NCBI GenBank assembly: GCA_947044405.1
Contig: CAMRHE010000169.1
Location: 1,240,501-1,304,500 of the forward strand
Source: Leptodactylus fallax
Lineage: Eukaryota; Chordata; Amphibia; Anura; Leptodactylidae
Length of the DNA stretch: 64,000 nt
Direction: 5' to 3'
The notes beneath the pieces were generated by a model that worked only from the letters and a program-made list of their open reading frames with translations, made no database searches and had not been told where the DNA came from. This document shows, piece by piece, positions 23,637 through 35,207 of this stretch. The position numbers were made by a program, and so were the translations under genes. Position 1 is the stretch's first letter; every line of letters begins with the position of its first letter.

Positions 23637-24646
23637 TGTAGGGAACTGCCATTTCTACTAGTATATAATGTATCTGGCTTCTTTGCCCCTGCAGTTTGGC
23701 TTCAGAGACCCCAGGCATTTAGTGCAAGTTTTGTTTTGTAAATACAGTGAGTCAGACACATGTGAGGCAGAGCTGCTGGGGGGAGAGATGTGAGCAGAGC
23801 TGCTGAGACAGACATGTTATGTCTGGGGGAGTCTAAGAGCCACTTGTTCCTCTTTACTTCACAGTATATAGTTAGGTATGTGTTACCCCCTATATACTCA
23901 CAGGACCTAGCTAGTAACTGTAGTTAGGGATCCATATATATATATAGTTCAGGGCAGTGATAGGTTAGGCTTCCGAAGGCCAACTAGCTAGTTAGAGGCC
24001 CGGTGGCACTAGTAGTTTAGCTGGCAGGTTAAGGACTCAGTGTTAGGGTAGTCAGGCCTGCATCTACTGCCGTCACCGTCGCCCTGTTTGCTGCCTGTGA
24101 AGAATCTCACCATCATCATCATCATCTCCTGATCGGCTGTCTGTCATCTCCTGGAAGAATCCGAGGATCCACAGTCATCCACAGGGGCCCCTGCATCTCT
24201 TCTGTTGCCTGGAGGTATTGTGCACTGGACTCTTGCTATATATCTATATATATACCCGGGTATATAACCTAAGACGGTTGAGGACTTGCTGGTTGTTGTA
24301 GTACTGCTGTGTTCTGAGTATATTTTATGTATGTATTATTACCCTGTTGATTCTTATAAAGCTACTGTTATAACCTTATGTGGTATCTGTATGTATTCTT
24401 CAGACTGTGAGATTAGTACAGTGATCCTTGTTAAGGCTACTAACTGTACCTCATGGGTAAGTCCCAGGAAGAGATCCTCCCTGTAATACAGAGGCTCTAT
24501 CCTGGGTGGAGGCACTGATATATTTCATATATGTTCCCACTCTTCCCTTCAGCGAAGGCTTCAGGTCCCATTATACACACAGGTCAGCGCCAGAGTCTGT
24601 TGCGGGAGGGATAATACTCGTACCCCCCCCCCCAAATAGGGCTACA
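23637..24646 (+). repeat. Gypsy 5' LTR
   Basis: 1,010 bp, tgtagggaactgcc to aatagggctaca. It holds short TA-rich stretches (ccatatatatatatag; gctatatatctatatata) that may include the promoter, and a catcat repeat near 24110-24126. A C11 run lies just before its end. A 66-codon frame inside it is identical in both LTRs and is probably chance. Confidence 0.95.
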
Positions 24647-24648
24647 TT

Positions 24649-24666
24649 TGGAGGCACTGATGAGAT
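24649..24666 (+). other. putative primer-binding site
   Basis: Two bases after the LTR the sequence tggaggcactgatgagat begins with TGG, as expected for pairing with a tRNA CCA end. I could not assign the tRNA. Confidence 0.5.
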
Positions 24667-24685
24667 TTAGAAGTGGGAATAGTCA

Positions 24686-26866
24686 TTGATATGGAGAAGC
24701 GATATAGCTCAGAGGGGAACCTCCCCACTAGCTACTACATGGGATTACCGACCTCCTGTTCCTCCCCTGGCTCAGGTAAAGGAAGAACCCCGCTCAGCCA
24801 GTTACCCCCCCAGTATGGCCGTCGCTAGCAGTTCCTCTAGTGACAGTGCTATTAGCACTTTAGCCAGGCTGACTGAAATGTTAGCTCAGGGCCTGCAGGC
24901 CACTCACTACAAGAAACTAAAAGTATTCTCTGGTAATGTCCCAGTACCACAAGGGGAGGAAAACTTTGAGATATGGAAAGAACATACTCTCCAATGCCTG
25001 AAGGAATGGTCTTGCTCTGAAGAAGGCAAGCGGCAGCGTATCAGTGAAAGTTTGCGGTCTCCTGCTGCAGAATTGATCCGCTTGTACAGAGACTCTCATG
25101 AAGGAGTGAGTGCATTGGACTATATACAAGTACTGTCTGATCACTTTGAGCCATACTATGACCTTGCCCAGATGGTTGCTGATTACCGAATGGTTCGTCA
25201 AAAAGAAGGGGAAAATGTCTCTACTTTTATTAACCGTTTACAGCTACTTCTTTCACGTCTGGTGTACCACGCAGCTATATCTACTTCAGAGGTAGACGCT
25301 ATGAGAACCAGTCAGTTGGTGAGAGGGTTACAACCTCATCATCCTCTTGCTCAAGTACTCAAGGTCTTACTATCTGATAGAGTCCTTCCATTTCCTGACT
25401 TAATGAAGTTAGTGAAGAAACAAGAAGCTGACATTAGTTTTAGTACCCCTAAGAAAGCGAAAAGCATCTCTAAAGAAGATGTTGTTCCTAATTCAAACAA
25501 GGACAAACCAGCGGAGCGGTCAGAACTTAGACAGTCCGCCAGTCCACCCACTGCCACTCAACGGAGGAAGGATGCTAGAACCTGTTATAAATGTGGTCAG
25601 ACGGGCCATACTGCCAGACAGTGTACGGAGGACAGTGAGGGATTGGGACACAGTGCTGTCTTCTCTATTCAGAATCAAAGACACCGAAGGAAGGCGGGCC
25701 GAGTAAAGACCAGAGGCGCTATTGCGGGCTCCAGGTCCGTTGTCAAAGTCACTGTCAATGGTCATGCCGCTCCTGCCCTGTTTGATACAGGATCTCAAGT
25801 GACCCTGATTTATCGCTCGTTCTACCAAAAGTATCTGAGGGATATACCTCTTCAGTCTACGGGACAAATGAAATTGTGGGGGCTTAATTCAGGATCATAT
25901 CCTGTAGATGGCAGCCTACAAGTAGTTATAGCTGTCCCTGAATTAGAAGATCAGAGTGTCGCTCCCATGAAGATTACGGCTCTTGTCTGTCCTGATACAG
26001 GGGATTCTTGTGCAGCTCCTGTGATACTTGGCACTAATTGTCCCGCAGTGCATTATGCTTTTCAGAAGTTTCTTGGAAGAGATTGGAACCCTGCAGCTCA
26101 GCCGGTGAATATATCTTCTGATCTTAGAGAACTCTGTGATGCCCTGTCTACTGGCTATCGACATGGAATGGTATATCATATCGGTGAGAGAACCGTGGAG
26201 GTTCCTGCCGGCGGGGAGAGAATTCTGAGAGTAGCCTCCAGCATTGCTCCCGATTTGCTTGAAGGGGGGAGTTATGTCCTTATGGAAACCCCTGAAGAAA
26301 TGATTAACCAGAATGGCTGGATGGTGATCCCAGAGAGAAAGGACTGGAGAAATAAAGTGGAGTTATCTACCTGTGTGACAGTGAGGAACTGTTCACCGCA
26401 TCCGATTGTAATTGGACCATACCAGAATGTGGCCCACTGCTACCCTGTGCTTGGAGTAAATCCATACGCTGAAGTGTGCAGGATTCAAATCCGAGATGCA
26501 ATCCCTAATCTCAATCTTGACTTGAGTGATCCACATTTACCAGAGGCCTGGAATCAGCGACTGACACAGAAGTTGTCTGAATTATCGGAAGTGTTCTCCA
26601 TGGATGATATGGATGTAGGTTGTGCTAAAAGTGCTCAACACACTTTCCGATTGACCGATTCTACTCCCTTCCGGGAGCGACCACGGAGAGTTGCTCCAAA
26701 GGATGTTGATGAGTTAAGACAGACTCTACAGCAAATGAAAGGTCAGGGGATCATTGTGGACAGTAAGAGCCCCTATGCCTCACCTATTGTGGTGGTAAGA
26801 AAAAAAATCTGGAGCAATTCGCCTATGTGTGGATTACAGAACTCTGAACCGGAGAACCTTACCTGA
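24686..26866 (+). pseudogene. gag-pro: Gypsy gag-protease (plus start of RT), frame broken at 3' end
   Basis: 726 codons. Residues about 70-260 form a retrotransposon gag core. A CCHC zinc knuckle CYKCGQTGHTARQC is at residues 300-313 (nt 25583-25624). The protease active site LFDTGSQVTLI has its D at residue 367. The last ~80 codons are the N-terminal part of RT (SPYASPIVVVRKK) and then leave frame at the A8 run 26800-26807. The frame as given starts at a TTG. A good ATG at 24691 (MEKRYSSEGN...) lies in the neighbouring frame and closes after 45 codons, so a second small indel near 24750-24760 may separate the true gag start from the rest. Role: RNA packaging and polyprotein cleavage. Confidence 0.85.
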
Positions 26867-29800
26867 TCAGTATACACTGCCGAGAATTGAAGAAGCTCTG
26901 GAAGCTCTGAATGGAAACTGTTGGTTCACAGTGCTGGACCTAAGATCGGGATACTATCAAGTCCCAATGGCACCTGAGGATCAGGAAAAGACAGCCTTCA
27001 TATGCCCCTTGGGTTTCTTTCAGTTCACTCGTATGCCGCAAGGTACAAAAGGTGCGCCAGCAACGTTCCAAAGGTTGATGGAAAGAGTGTTAGGTGATTT
27101 AGTGCCCCGGGAATGCCTTGTATATCTTGATGACATTATTGTGTTTGGAAAGACGCTGGAAGAACATGAAGAACGACTCATGAGAGTACTCCATCGCTTA
27201 AAAGAAGAGGGGCTGAAGTTGTCGGCTGACAAATGCAAATTTTGTAGATCTTCGGTCACTTATGTAGGTCATATTGTTTCTGCTGAAGGAGTTGCTACCG
27301 ATCCTGGTAAGATTGAAGCTGTGGTGAATTGGCCCCGACCGCAAAATATTACGGAGTTGCAATCTTTCTTGGGGTTTTGTGGATTCTATCGACGATTTGT
27401 GGAAGGATATTCAAAAATTGCTCGAGCCCTCCTCGACCTGTTGAAGAGTGATGCAGGAGATCCGGGAAAGAAGAAAGGGTCTTCCAAAAGCCTTTTTGGC
27501 GATAGGTGGACTGCGGATTGTGAAGAAGCATTTAAGTTGTTGAAGAAGAAATTGACAGAAGCTCCCGTTCTGGCTTATGCTGATGCACAGAAGCCATATG
27601 TGCTACATGTAGATGCCAGCTTTGAAGGATTAGGTGGCGTGCTGCACCAAGAATACCCGGCCGGGTTACGGCCCATAGCTTTCATAAGTCGAAGTCTTTC
27701 TCCCAGCGAGAAAAATTATCCAGTACATAAATTGGAGTTTTTGGCGCTCAAGTGGGCCATTGTTGATAAATTACATGACTATTTATACGGAGCCACGTTT
27801 GAAGTAAGAACAGACAACAATCCACTGACATACGTTTTGTCAACCGCTAAACTCGATGCTACAGGACATCGCTGGTTGGCAGCTTTATCCAACTACCAAT
27901 TCACACTCAAGTATAAATCGGGGCCTAAGAACATTGGGGCAGATGCTCTATCAAGACGGCCTGGATTACCTAGTCCGGAAGTAGTGGATGAATGGGAAGA
28001 AGTGCCAAGTCCTGGAGTAGGAGCTTTGTGTGCCATGGCTGCTGTAGTTGAAGACCGAGTAGCCTTTTCTGAAACTCGGCTTATTGACTCTATTGGGGGA
28101 GGTCCCGAAGCTGTACCAGACATGTTTGCCTACCCTGCCGCTTTAGGATCCTTTGAGAGTTGTTCTATATCTTCAAAGCGAATGATTTGGAGTCAAAAGA
28201 CTGATCCTTTAATTGGACCTCTTTATCAAGCAGTGAGTTCTCAAGACAGAGAAATGTTAAAGACATCCCTACCCTCTGAATGCAGTCAACTTCTACGAGA
28301 TTGGGAGAAGTTTGAAATAGACAATAGCCTACTTTATCGTGTGGTGCTGTATCATGATCACCCTGGAAGGCGCCAACTAGTTATTCCAAGCTGCTTTCAG
28401 AAGATGATTTTCCGAAGTCTGCATGATTATCATGGTCATTTGGGACCTGAGAAGACTTATGGCCTAATACAAGACCGATTCTACTGGCCCAAAATGAGAG
28501 ATACCGTGACTCGTCTGTGTAGGTGCTGTCGCAGATGTTTGCAGAGGAAGACTGTCCCGGTTCGAGCGGCCTTCATGGGACACTTGAAGAGTTCGGGCCC
28601 CATGGATCTTGTCTGCATAGACTTCCTTTGTATTGACAACGACTCCAGAGGATTTGGAAATGTATTGGTGGTGACTGATCACTTCACACGATATGCTCAA
28701 GCCTTTCCGACTAAGGATCAAAAAGCAGTCACTGTTGCAAGAGTGCTTTGGGAAAAGTATTTTATCCATTATGGCTTACCACACCGGTTGCATTCTGATC
28801 AAGGCCGGGATTTTGAGAGTAACCTGATCAAAGAGTTACTTCAGTTGTTGAACATCCGCAACAGTCGGACGACGCCTTACCATCCAGAGGGAGATGCCCT
28901 TCCTGAAAGATTTAACAGGACTTTACTTGATATGCTTGGTACCTTACGAATTGAGGATAAGCGATCCTGGAGTAGAAAAGTGGAGGCTATGGTGCATGCC
29001 TATAATAGTACAAGGCACGAGAGCACAGGATATTCACCATACTTTCTGATGTTTGGAAGAGAGCCTAGGCTACCTATTGACATCTTGTTGGGAGTCTCTA
29101 CCGATGGTATCAGTCATCGAGATCATTACCGATATGTGGCACGTTTGAAAGAAACGCTTAAGAGTGCTTATCAGCTGGCTGAGGAAAATGCAGCCAAAGT
29201 GAATGAAGGAAATAAAAGGAGATTTGATCTTCGAGTAAGATACCGAGAATTGAACCCTGGGGACCATGTTCTGCTACGGAATTTGGGAGCATCTGCAAAA
29301 CATAAGCTGGCTGATCGATGGCGGAGTGAACTCTTTACAGTGGTAGATCGGTTGCCTGGAATACCAGTCTACAAGATAAAAGGACGGGACGGGAGGATCA
29401 GGACTTGGCATAGAAATCATTTGTTGCCTGTACCTCAGATTGATGGTATGGATATCTCCAATGATGGCTCGGCCTGCGATTCTCCACAGTCCTTAGCCGA
29501 TATTCCACCTGACCTTCCTGAAACTCCTGAGAGTGATTGGACTGTGGCTCCTGAAGTTCCTAGATCACCAGTATCTTCTCCTTCAGGGAGACCTATGAAC
29601 CCTCAAACTCCAGAATTCGTACCTAGATCTGTGTCTACAGATGAGCAGGGATCTAGCTCTCCTACGCCACCAGCACCATCCCCTCCCATGGCAGACAACC
29701 CTAGTTTAGGGCCTGGACATGCTAGTTTACCTCAGAGAGAGGTACGGAGAGGAGAGAGAATTAGACACCCTCCACCTATGCTGACATATGATAGTTTGGG

Positions 29801-29912
29801 GGACCCCAGATTTACTACTCAGCCTCATTTATACCATGCTTGGGTGGGTGCAGTGTCCACTTTGGTCAATATGTTACCAATTTTCGCTCCTGCTGGCATG
29901 TATACCTATTAA
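26829..29912 (+). CDS. pol: Gypsy pol: RT, RNase H, integrase
   Basis: 1,027 codons in one open frame. RT: LDLRSGYYQVPM and the YLDD catalytic box at residues 99-102. RNase H: D262 (VDAS), E303, D329 and D372 fit the acidic set. Integrase: a His/Cys zinc region (LHDYHGH at 531-537; CCRRC to residue 570), then D598, D657 and E693, with 35 residues between the last two as in retroviral-type integrases. A GPY/F-like tail follows (DRWRSELFTVVDRLPG). The C-terminal ~130 residues are proline-rich. All catalytic residues appear present. The frame lacks the first RT segment, which lies in the upstream frame, so it is not expressed as is unless the ribosome shifts. Confidence 0.92.
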   Translation: MDYRTLNRRTLPDQYTLPRIEEALEALNGNCWFTVLDLRSGYYQVPMAPEDQEKTAFICPLGFFQFTRMPQGTKGAPATFQRLMERVLGDLVPRECLVYLDDIIVFGKTLEEHEERLMRVLHRLKEEGLKLSADKCKFCRSSVTYVGHIVSAEGVATDPGKIEAVVNWPRPQNITELQSFLGFCGFYRRFVEGYSKIARALLDLLKSDAGDPGKKKGSSKSLFGDRWTADCEEAFKLLKKKLTEAPVLAYADAQKPYVLHVDASFEGLGGVLHQEYPAGLRPIAFISRSLSPSEKNYPVHKLEFLALKWAIVDKLHDYLYGATFEVRTDNNPLTYVLSTAKLDATGHRWLAALSNYQFTLKYKSGPKNIGADALSRRPGLPSPEVVDEWEEVPSPGVGALCAMAAVVEDRVAFSETRLIDSIGGGPEAVPDMFAYPAALGSFESCSISSKRMIWSQKTDPLIGPLYQAVSSQDREMLKTSLPSECSQLLRDWEKFEIDNSLLYRVVLYHDHPGRRQLVIPSCFQKMIFRSLHDYHGHLGPEKTYGLIQDRFYWPKMRDTVTRLCRCCRRCLQRKTVPVRAAFMGHLKSSGPMDLVCIDFLCIDNDSRGFGNVLVVTDHFTRYAQAFPTKDQKAVTVARVLWEKYFIHYGLPHRLHSDQGRDFESNLIKELLQLLNIRNSRTTPYHPEGDALPERFNRTLLDMLGTLRIEDKRSWSRKVEAMVHAYNSTRHESTGYSPYFLMFGREPRLPIDILLGVSTDGISHRDHYRYVARLKETLKSAYQLAEENAAKVNEGNKRRFDLRVRYRELNPGDHVLLRNLGASAKHKLADRWRSELFTVVDRLPGIPVYKIKGRDGRIRTWHRNHLLPVPQIDGMDISNDGSACDSPQSLADIPPDLPETPESDWTVAPEVPRSPVSSPSGRPMNPQTPEFVPRSVSTDEQGSSSPTPPAPSPPMADNPSLGPGHASLPQREVRRGERIRHPPPMLTYDSLGDPRFTTQPHLYHAWVGAVSTLVNMLPIFAPAGMYTY

Positions 29913-30020
29913 CCTGTTGTGACTCTGTAAATGCAAAAGCAACCATATTGATATTGTCATTGGTAATGTTGACTGTATACTATGACTTTGTATGTCTTTG
30001 ACGTGACGTAAAGATTTCAC

Positions 30021-30031
30021 CAGAGGGAGAG
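30021..30031 (+). other. polypurine tract
   Basis: The purine-rich cagagggagag lies directly before the 3' LTR, the position where plus-strand DNA synthesis is primed. Confidence 0.7.
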
Positions 30032-31040
30032 TGTAGGGAACTGCCATTTCTACTAGTATATAATGTATCTGGCTTCTTTGCCCCTGCAGTTTGGCTTCAG
30101 AGACCCCAGGCATTTAGTGCAAGTTTTGTTTTGTAAATACAGTGAGTCAGACACATGTGAGGCAGAGCTGCTGGGGGGAGAGATGTGAGCAGAGCTGCTG
30201 AGACAGACATGTTATGTCTGGGGGGAGTCTAAGAGCCACTTGTTCCTCTTTACTTCACAGTATATAGTTAGGTATGTGTTACCCCCTATATACTCACAGG
30301 ACCTAGCTAGTAACTGTAGTTAGGGATCCATATATATATATAGTTCAGGGCAGTGATAGGTTAGGCTTCCGAAGGCCAACTAGCTAGTTAGAGGCCCGGT
30401 GGCACTAGTAGTTTAGCTGGCAGGTTAAGGACTCAGTGTTAGGGTAGTCAGGCCTGCATCTACTGCCGTCACCGTCGCCCTGTTTGCTGCCTGTGAAGAA
30501 TCTCACCATCATCATCATCATCTCCTGATCGGCTGTCTGTCATCTCCTGGAAGAATCCGAGGATCCACAGTCATCCACAGGGGCCCCTGCATCTCTTCTG
30601 TTGCCTGGAGGTATTGTGCACTGGACTCTTGCTATATATCTATATATATACCCGGGTATATAACCTAAGACGGTTGAGGACTTGCTGGTTGTTGTAGTAC
30701 TGCTGTGTTCTGAGTATATTTTATGTATGTATTATTACCCTGTTGATTCTTATAAAGCTACTGTTATAACCTTATGTGGTATCTGTATGTATTCTTCAGA
30801 CTGTGAGATTAGTACAGTGATCCTTGTTAAGGCTACTAACTGTACCTCATGGGTAAGTCCCAGGAAGAGATCCTCCCTGTAATACAGAGGCTCTATCCTG
30901 GGTGGAGGCACTGATATATTTCATATATGTTCCCACTCTTCCCTTCAGCGAAGGCTTCAGGTCCCATTATACACACAGGTCAGCGCCAGAGTCTGTTGCG
31001 GGAGGGATAATACTCATACCCCCCCCCAAATAGGGCTACA
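30032..31040 (+). repeat. Gypsy 3' LTR
   Basis: 1,009 bp. Compared by eye with the 5' LTR: one extra G in the run near 30220, a G-to-A change near 31017, and two fewer C in the run before the end. Otherwise identical. Confidence 0.95.
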
Positions 31041-31295
31041 CTTGCATTACTTTTTAGGTATTGATACAAAGTAAGATCCTGTACTGTCTGCATTCACAGT
31101 TCTGCAGGCTTCAAATTACACAGTACTTTGGTGCTTTGCAATGCAGTCTTTAAAGGGAATCTGTCAGGGTGGTTTGGGACACTTAACCACCCATAAGTCC
31201 TTACGCCCAGGGGTTTAGTGTCCCAATTCATCCTGTTTTTACGCAATCTGTGGCTGCTTTTAAAGTAAAAAAAGCTTTATACTGATAAAGCTTTA

Positions 31296-33345
31296 TAATG
31301 ATAAATTTTATTTACATAGCGGCAACATATTCCGCAGTACTGTACAATTTGTAGGGTTCAAGTACAGACAAAGATACATTACAAAGAAATAGTCAATTCA
31401 CACACTGGGACTGAGGGCCCTGCTAACAAGAGCTTACAATCTATGGGGTAGAGGGGGTGGCACAAGAGGTAGCAGGGGCGGCATCAGAGGTACCATTGCT
31501 TATACAATGGTCAGACAATTCTGTAATAGAGGTTACTGTCATTACACATATATAAAGCTGTATGAGCCTTCACCAGTCATGTCCTTTAACGTGCAGATGG
31601 AGCCTGGACATATAAAGTTACAGTCCGATACAGCATCATATCCTGTGGGGTAATGCGGGAGCGTGAACAGAGGAGGGTACGTTTTCGGGATTCTTACTAT
31701 GGAAGGGTTTAAATTAGGAGTTGTGATAGGCCTGTCTGAAAAGATATGTCTTTAGTTTGCGCTTGAAGCTGTGGAAATTGGGGTTAATCTGATAGTCCGG
31801 GATAGAGCATTCCGGAGAAGTGGTGCAACTCAGGAGAAGTCTTGTATACGAGCGTGGGAGGTTCTGATAATAGTGGATGTTAGAGTACGGGTTGGGCGAT
31901 AGACAGAGATGAGGGAGGAAATGTAGGGAGGTGCAGCATTATGGAGAGCCTTGTGGATGAGGATGATAAGTTTATATTGTATTCTGTATTGAATAGGCAG
32001 CCAATGTAGTGACCGACACAGACTGGAGGCATCGCTGTAGCGTCTAGATTGATAGATGAGCCTGGCCGCCGCATTCAGTATAGATTGTAGAGGGGAGAGT
32101 TTAGTAAGGGGAAGACCTATTAGTAGGGAGTTACAGTAGTCAAGGTGAGAGTGAATCAGGGCAACAATAAGTGTCTTTAGTGTATCTGCGATAAGGAAAG
32201 GGCGGATTCTGGAGATGTTTTTGAGGTGGAGATGACATGAGCGTGCGAGTGATTGGATATGGGGGGGTGAAGGAAAGGTCTGAGTCAAACATAACCCTGA
32301 GGCATCGGGCATACTGCTTAGGAGTTATGGTAAGGCCAGAAACTGCAATGGAGATATCAGGGACAAGATCTATTAGATGGTGGAGACAGCAGTAATTCAG
32401 TCTTTGAGAGATTCAGTTTCAGATAGAGCGAAGAACTGATATTTAAGACAGCAGAGAGACAGTCACTGGTGTTCTGTATTAGAGCAGGGGTGATGTCACG
32501 GGATGACGTATATAATAGGGTGTCATCAGCATAAAGATGGTACCGGAAACCAAATCTAGTGATGGTTTGTGCAATGGGGGCTGTGTAGAGGGAGAAGAGC
32601 AGGGGACTTAGGACCAAGCCCTGAGGAACCCCAACGGCAAGGTGGAAGAGGGGAAGAAACAGAGCCCGCAAATGATATACAGAAAGTGCGGTCAGAGAGA
32701 TAAGAGGAGAACCAGGAGAGTGCAGTGTCTGTGAGGCCGACAGAGCAGAGCATAGTGAGGAGGAGTTGATGGTCAACAGTGTCAAATGCTGCTGAGAGAT
32801 CTAGAAGAATAAGAAGAGAGAAGTCACCTTTGGATTTAGCCGTCAGGAGATCATTGGAGACTTTTGTGAGGGCCGTTTCAGTAGAGTGCAGAGTGAGGAA
32901 GCCAGATTGTAAGGAGTCAAGAAGAGAGTTAGCAGAAAGATAGCGGATTAAACAAGAATAGACTAAGTGTTCCAAGATTTTGGAGATGAAAGGGAGGTTA
33001 GAGACATGTCGATAGTTAGCAGCACAGGACGGGTCAAGGGAGGGTTTCTTCAATAGCGGGGTTATGACAGCATGTTTGAAAAAGGATGGGAAAATTCCAG
33101 AAGAGAGAGAGGTTAAATATATTAGTAAGGTAAATCGTGACAGCAGGCGACAGAGACTGGAGAAGGTGTGAGGGGAAAGGGTCATTACTGCAGGTTGTAG
33201 GGCGAAAAGAAGAAAGTAGCTGAGATACTTCCTCCTCTGTAACAGGTTCAAAAGATGAGAATGAACAGTCTGAAGTGCGGCTGGTGAGGGGGTCAGTGCC
33301 AGCTGGGGAAGAACAGCACAGGTGCCAGGAGAACCAGAGATTATT
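31296..33345 (-). mobile_element. L2-type LINE, 5'-truncated
   Basis: Minus-strand non-LTR element. Its 3' end has the L2-like tail: tagattgtaagctcttg, gcagggccctcagtccc, then gctatgtaaataaaattta. The RT occupies 31830-33251. Compare the plus-strand copy at 39990-42360, whose tail reads tagattgtaagcccttgcg. Confidence 0.85.
31830..33251 (-). pseudogene. L2 reverse transcriptase, two breaks
   Basis: From 33251 downward: [20 protein letters not shown], then [16 protein letters not shown] (first RT catalytic D region). The frame shifts near 32640. The second frame (32785-32357) has [18 protein letters not shown] and the catalytic YADDTLLY, then [11 protein letters not shown]. After a break near 32330 the third frame (32312-31830) has HSHLDYCNSLLIGLP and LHWLPIQYRIQYKL, the C-terminal domain of L2 ORF2. 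The endonuclease is absent. Fewer breaks than the L2 at 40 kb, so probably younger. Confidence 0.85.
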
Positions 33346-33485
33346 CCGATGAGACTTATTGGACTTATCTGTAAGTAAATATAAAGCTTTTTATTTTTAA
33401 TGCTGTCGCAGATTGCATTATTCCCAGTTCATAAAGATCTGTCTGTGGTTTAGTGTCCTAAACTGCCCTGACAGGTTCCCTTTAA

Positions 33486-35207
33486 ACCAAGCATAGCAAT
33501 TACCACAGACCCCAGAGGTTGTGGAAGTCCGTTCAGGTGCTAGAACAGCTCTAGTGGGGGCTGCAGGCAGGCAGAATCTCCTTTTAGCTCTCAACTCCAT
33601 AAAGAAAAATTAAGTGATTAATCTGATAAGAATTTTGGACATAAATAGAGCACATAAAATGAAACTATGTGTACACTTAATGCTTTTGATCACGGGTGAT
33701 AATACAATAATCCTTTCATCATTCTGATTTCCCAGAATTATTAGGTAGACCTCTAACTTACACTACATCTCCAGGGATATTTGGTATTGACTGCTAGCAC
33801 CCTACAGCACTATCGTTAACCATTCACCACCCTCAACCACCCACTATATTAGATACAAGCCTTTAAATTGCTTTAGATCACTATGAATATTATTAGGAAT
33901 AATAATATTAATCTTTAACTTATGTAAAAACATAATCTGGTACATGTACAACTTTTACAAAGGGAATACCATAACTGTGTAACCATGGATGGCAACAAAT
34001 TTAGAAACCCTATAAAAAGAAATCCTATGTTCACAATTAAACAGTGATCCTTTATGTAAGGAAAACGTGCTCTCTGCTGACAATTTTGACTATGTGGGTC
34101 CTCTGTGAAAAATATCTGATTTAAGACTCTGCTATCCATATTTTGGTTGCTGCTTAAGTTAAAGTAGTTATGCTGCTGTGACCGCTTAGTCTACTTTTAA
34201 CAAGATGGACTTGTGGGCCGCTAAACATTTTAGGTAATCCTGTGAAACCATACATTGTACACTAATCCACTGTGGGGGTTAACACTCACTGTGCATTATA
34301 GAAACTAAGCAAAACTGTTAAGACTTTGTCTTATGGCGATCTAGTTGTCTGTTTCCATTGACAACTAGCGGAAATGTGAACAAGGACAAAATACTGTAAG
34401 CAATGCAATATAGTAATATATTTACACAGGTGGACATAACCTTTACTATTGTTTTCTTCCTATGTATGATAGGGTGAATGTGCCACATGCAAAATAGAGT
34501 TAATTTTTGCACCTTCCTAACTTTACTAGAAAATATTGATGTATTTGAGTTTTTCTCATCTCAGGATTTCAGCTGTCTTCTTGTCTTCTTCCTCTTGCAC
34601 TTCATGGTTTTCAGCTCAGTCCAGCAGCCTACTGGGCTTGTTGTAAACTGCATAGTTATTTCTGTATTAATATATAGAAATAACAGAGGCATGGATCAAG
34701 AATCTATTCTAGCACTTATCAGGCTAGAATGAAAGCAATATGTAGAGAGAGAAAGAGAAGAGAATACAGATGGGCAGGAACAAGGGCTGAATTGTCAGTA
34801 GAAGAGCTGATAGGGTCTCTGGATATTCTCTAGGATTAGTAAAAATTACTAGACCTGATTGTGGACCATATTAATAAATGCTGTGCACATTTACAATGTG
34901 ACAACATTTACAACAGACATGTACAATGGTCTCTCAAATATTAAATTCTTCTGGGCTGACCATTGCAAATTACAACTATTTTAACTTGAGACTATACCAA
35001 TATAATGTTATGATAAACATAAAAATATTTCATTTTGTGACTAAACATTTTACTTATTAAAATATTTAATAAATTATGATTAGCTTTAGGGAAAATCTTG
35101 ACCCTTAGTTTGAGGGCTAACTCTGTTCCTACATAGAACACTTGTAGTTTGACCTTAAAAAAAGCATTAAACATTTCAAAATGTGTGTCTGATGGAGTGA
35201 ATCGCTA
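33486..35207. other. no recognisable gene
   Basis: 1.7 kb of A/T-rich DNA with short frames only; no repeat boundaries found. Confidence 0.45.

Larger units (their letters stand above)
23637..31040 (+). mobile_element. near-complete Ty3/Gypsy LTR retrotransposon
   Basis: Two ~1-kb direct LTRs bracket gag-pro and pol. The flanking 4-bp duplication is cttg (23633-23636 and 31041-31044). LTRs begin TGTAG and end CTACA. The domain order is gag with CCHC knuckle, protease, RT, RNase H, integrase, which defines Ty3/Gypsy (Metaviridae). No env-like frame follows pol. By eye the LTRs differ by one substitution and two homopolymer-length changes, so the insertion appears very recent. Pol is separated from gag-pro by one frameshift in an A8 run. 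Confidence 0.95.
31150..33485. mobile_element. TTAA-flanked inverted-repeat element, filled by an L2 LINE
   Basis: The left end ttaaagggaatctgtcaggg and the right end (reverse complement ttaaagggaacctgtcaggg) are inverted copies. The arms continue inward for about 130 bp (gcaatctgtggctgc against gcaatctgcgacagc; aagctttatac against aagctttatat). TTAA is at 31150-31153 and 33482-33485. A TTAA target fits piggyBac-type or Kolobok-type mobilisation. The centre is occupied by a minus-strand L2. Confidence 0.7.

Noticed and set aside
24286..24486. 66-codon frame present identically in both LTRs (also 30682-30882)
   Set aside because: It is duplicated only because the LTRs are. No similarity or initiation context supports a protein.
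26800..26807. Programmed ribosomal frameshift between gag-pro and pol
   Set aside because: The A8 run lies within the RT domain, not at a gag-pol junction, and the frames read as one interrupted domain. An indel is more likely. Kept only as a remote option.
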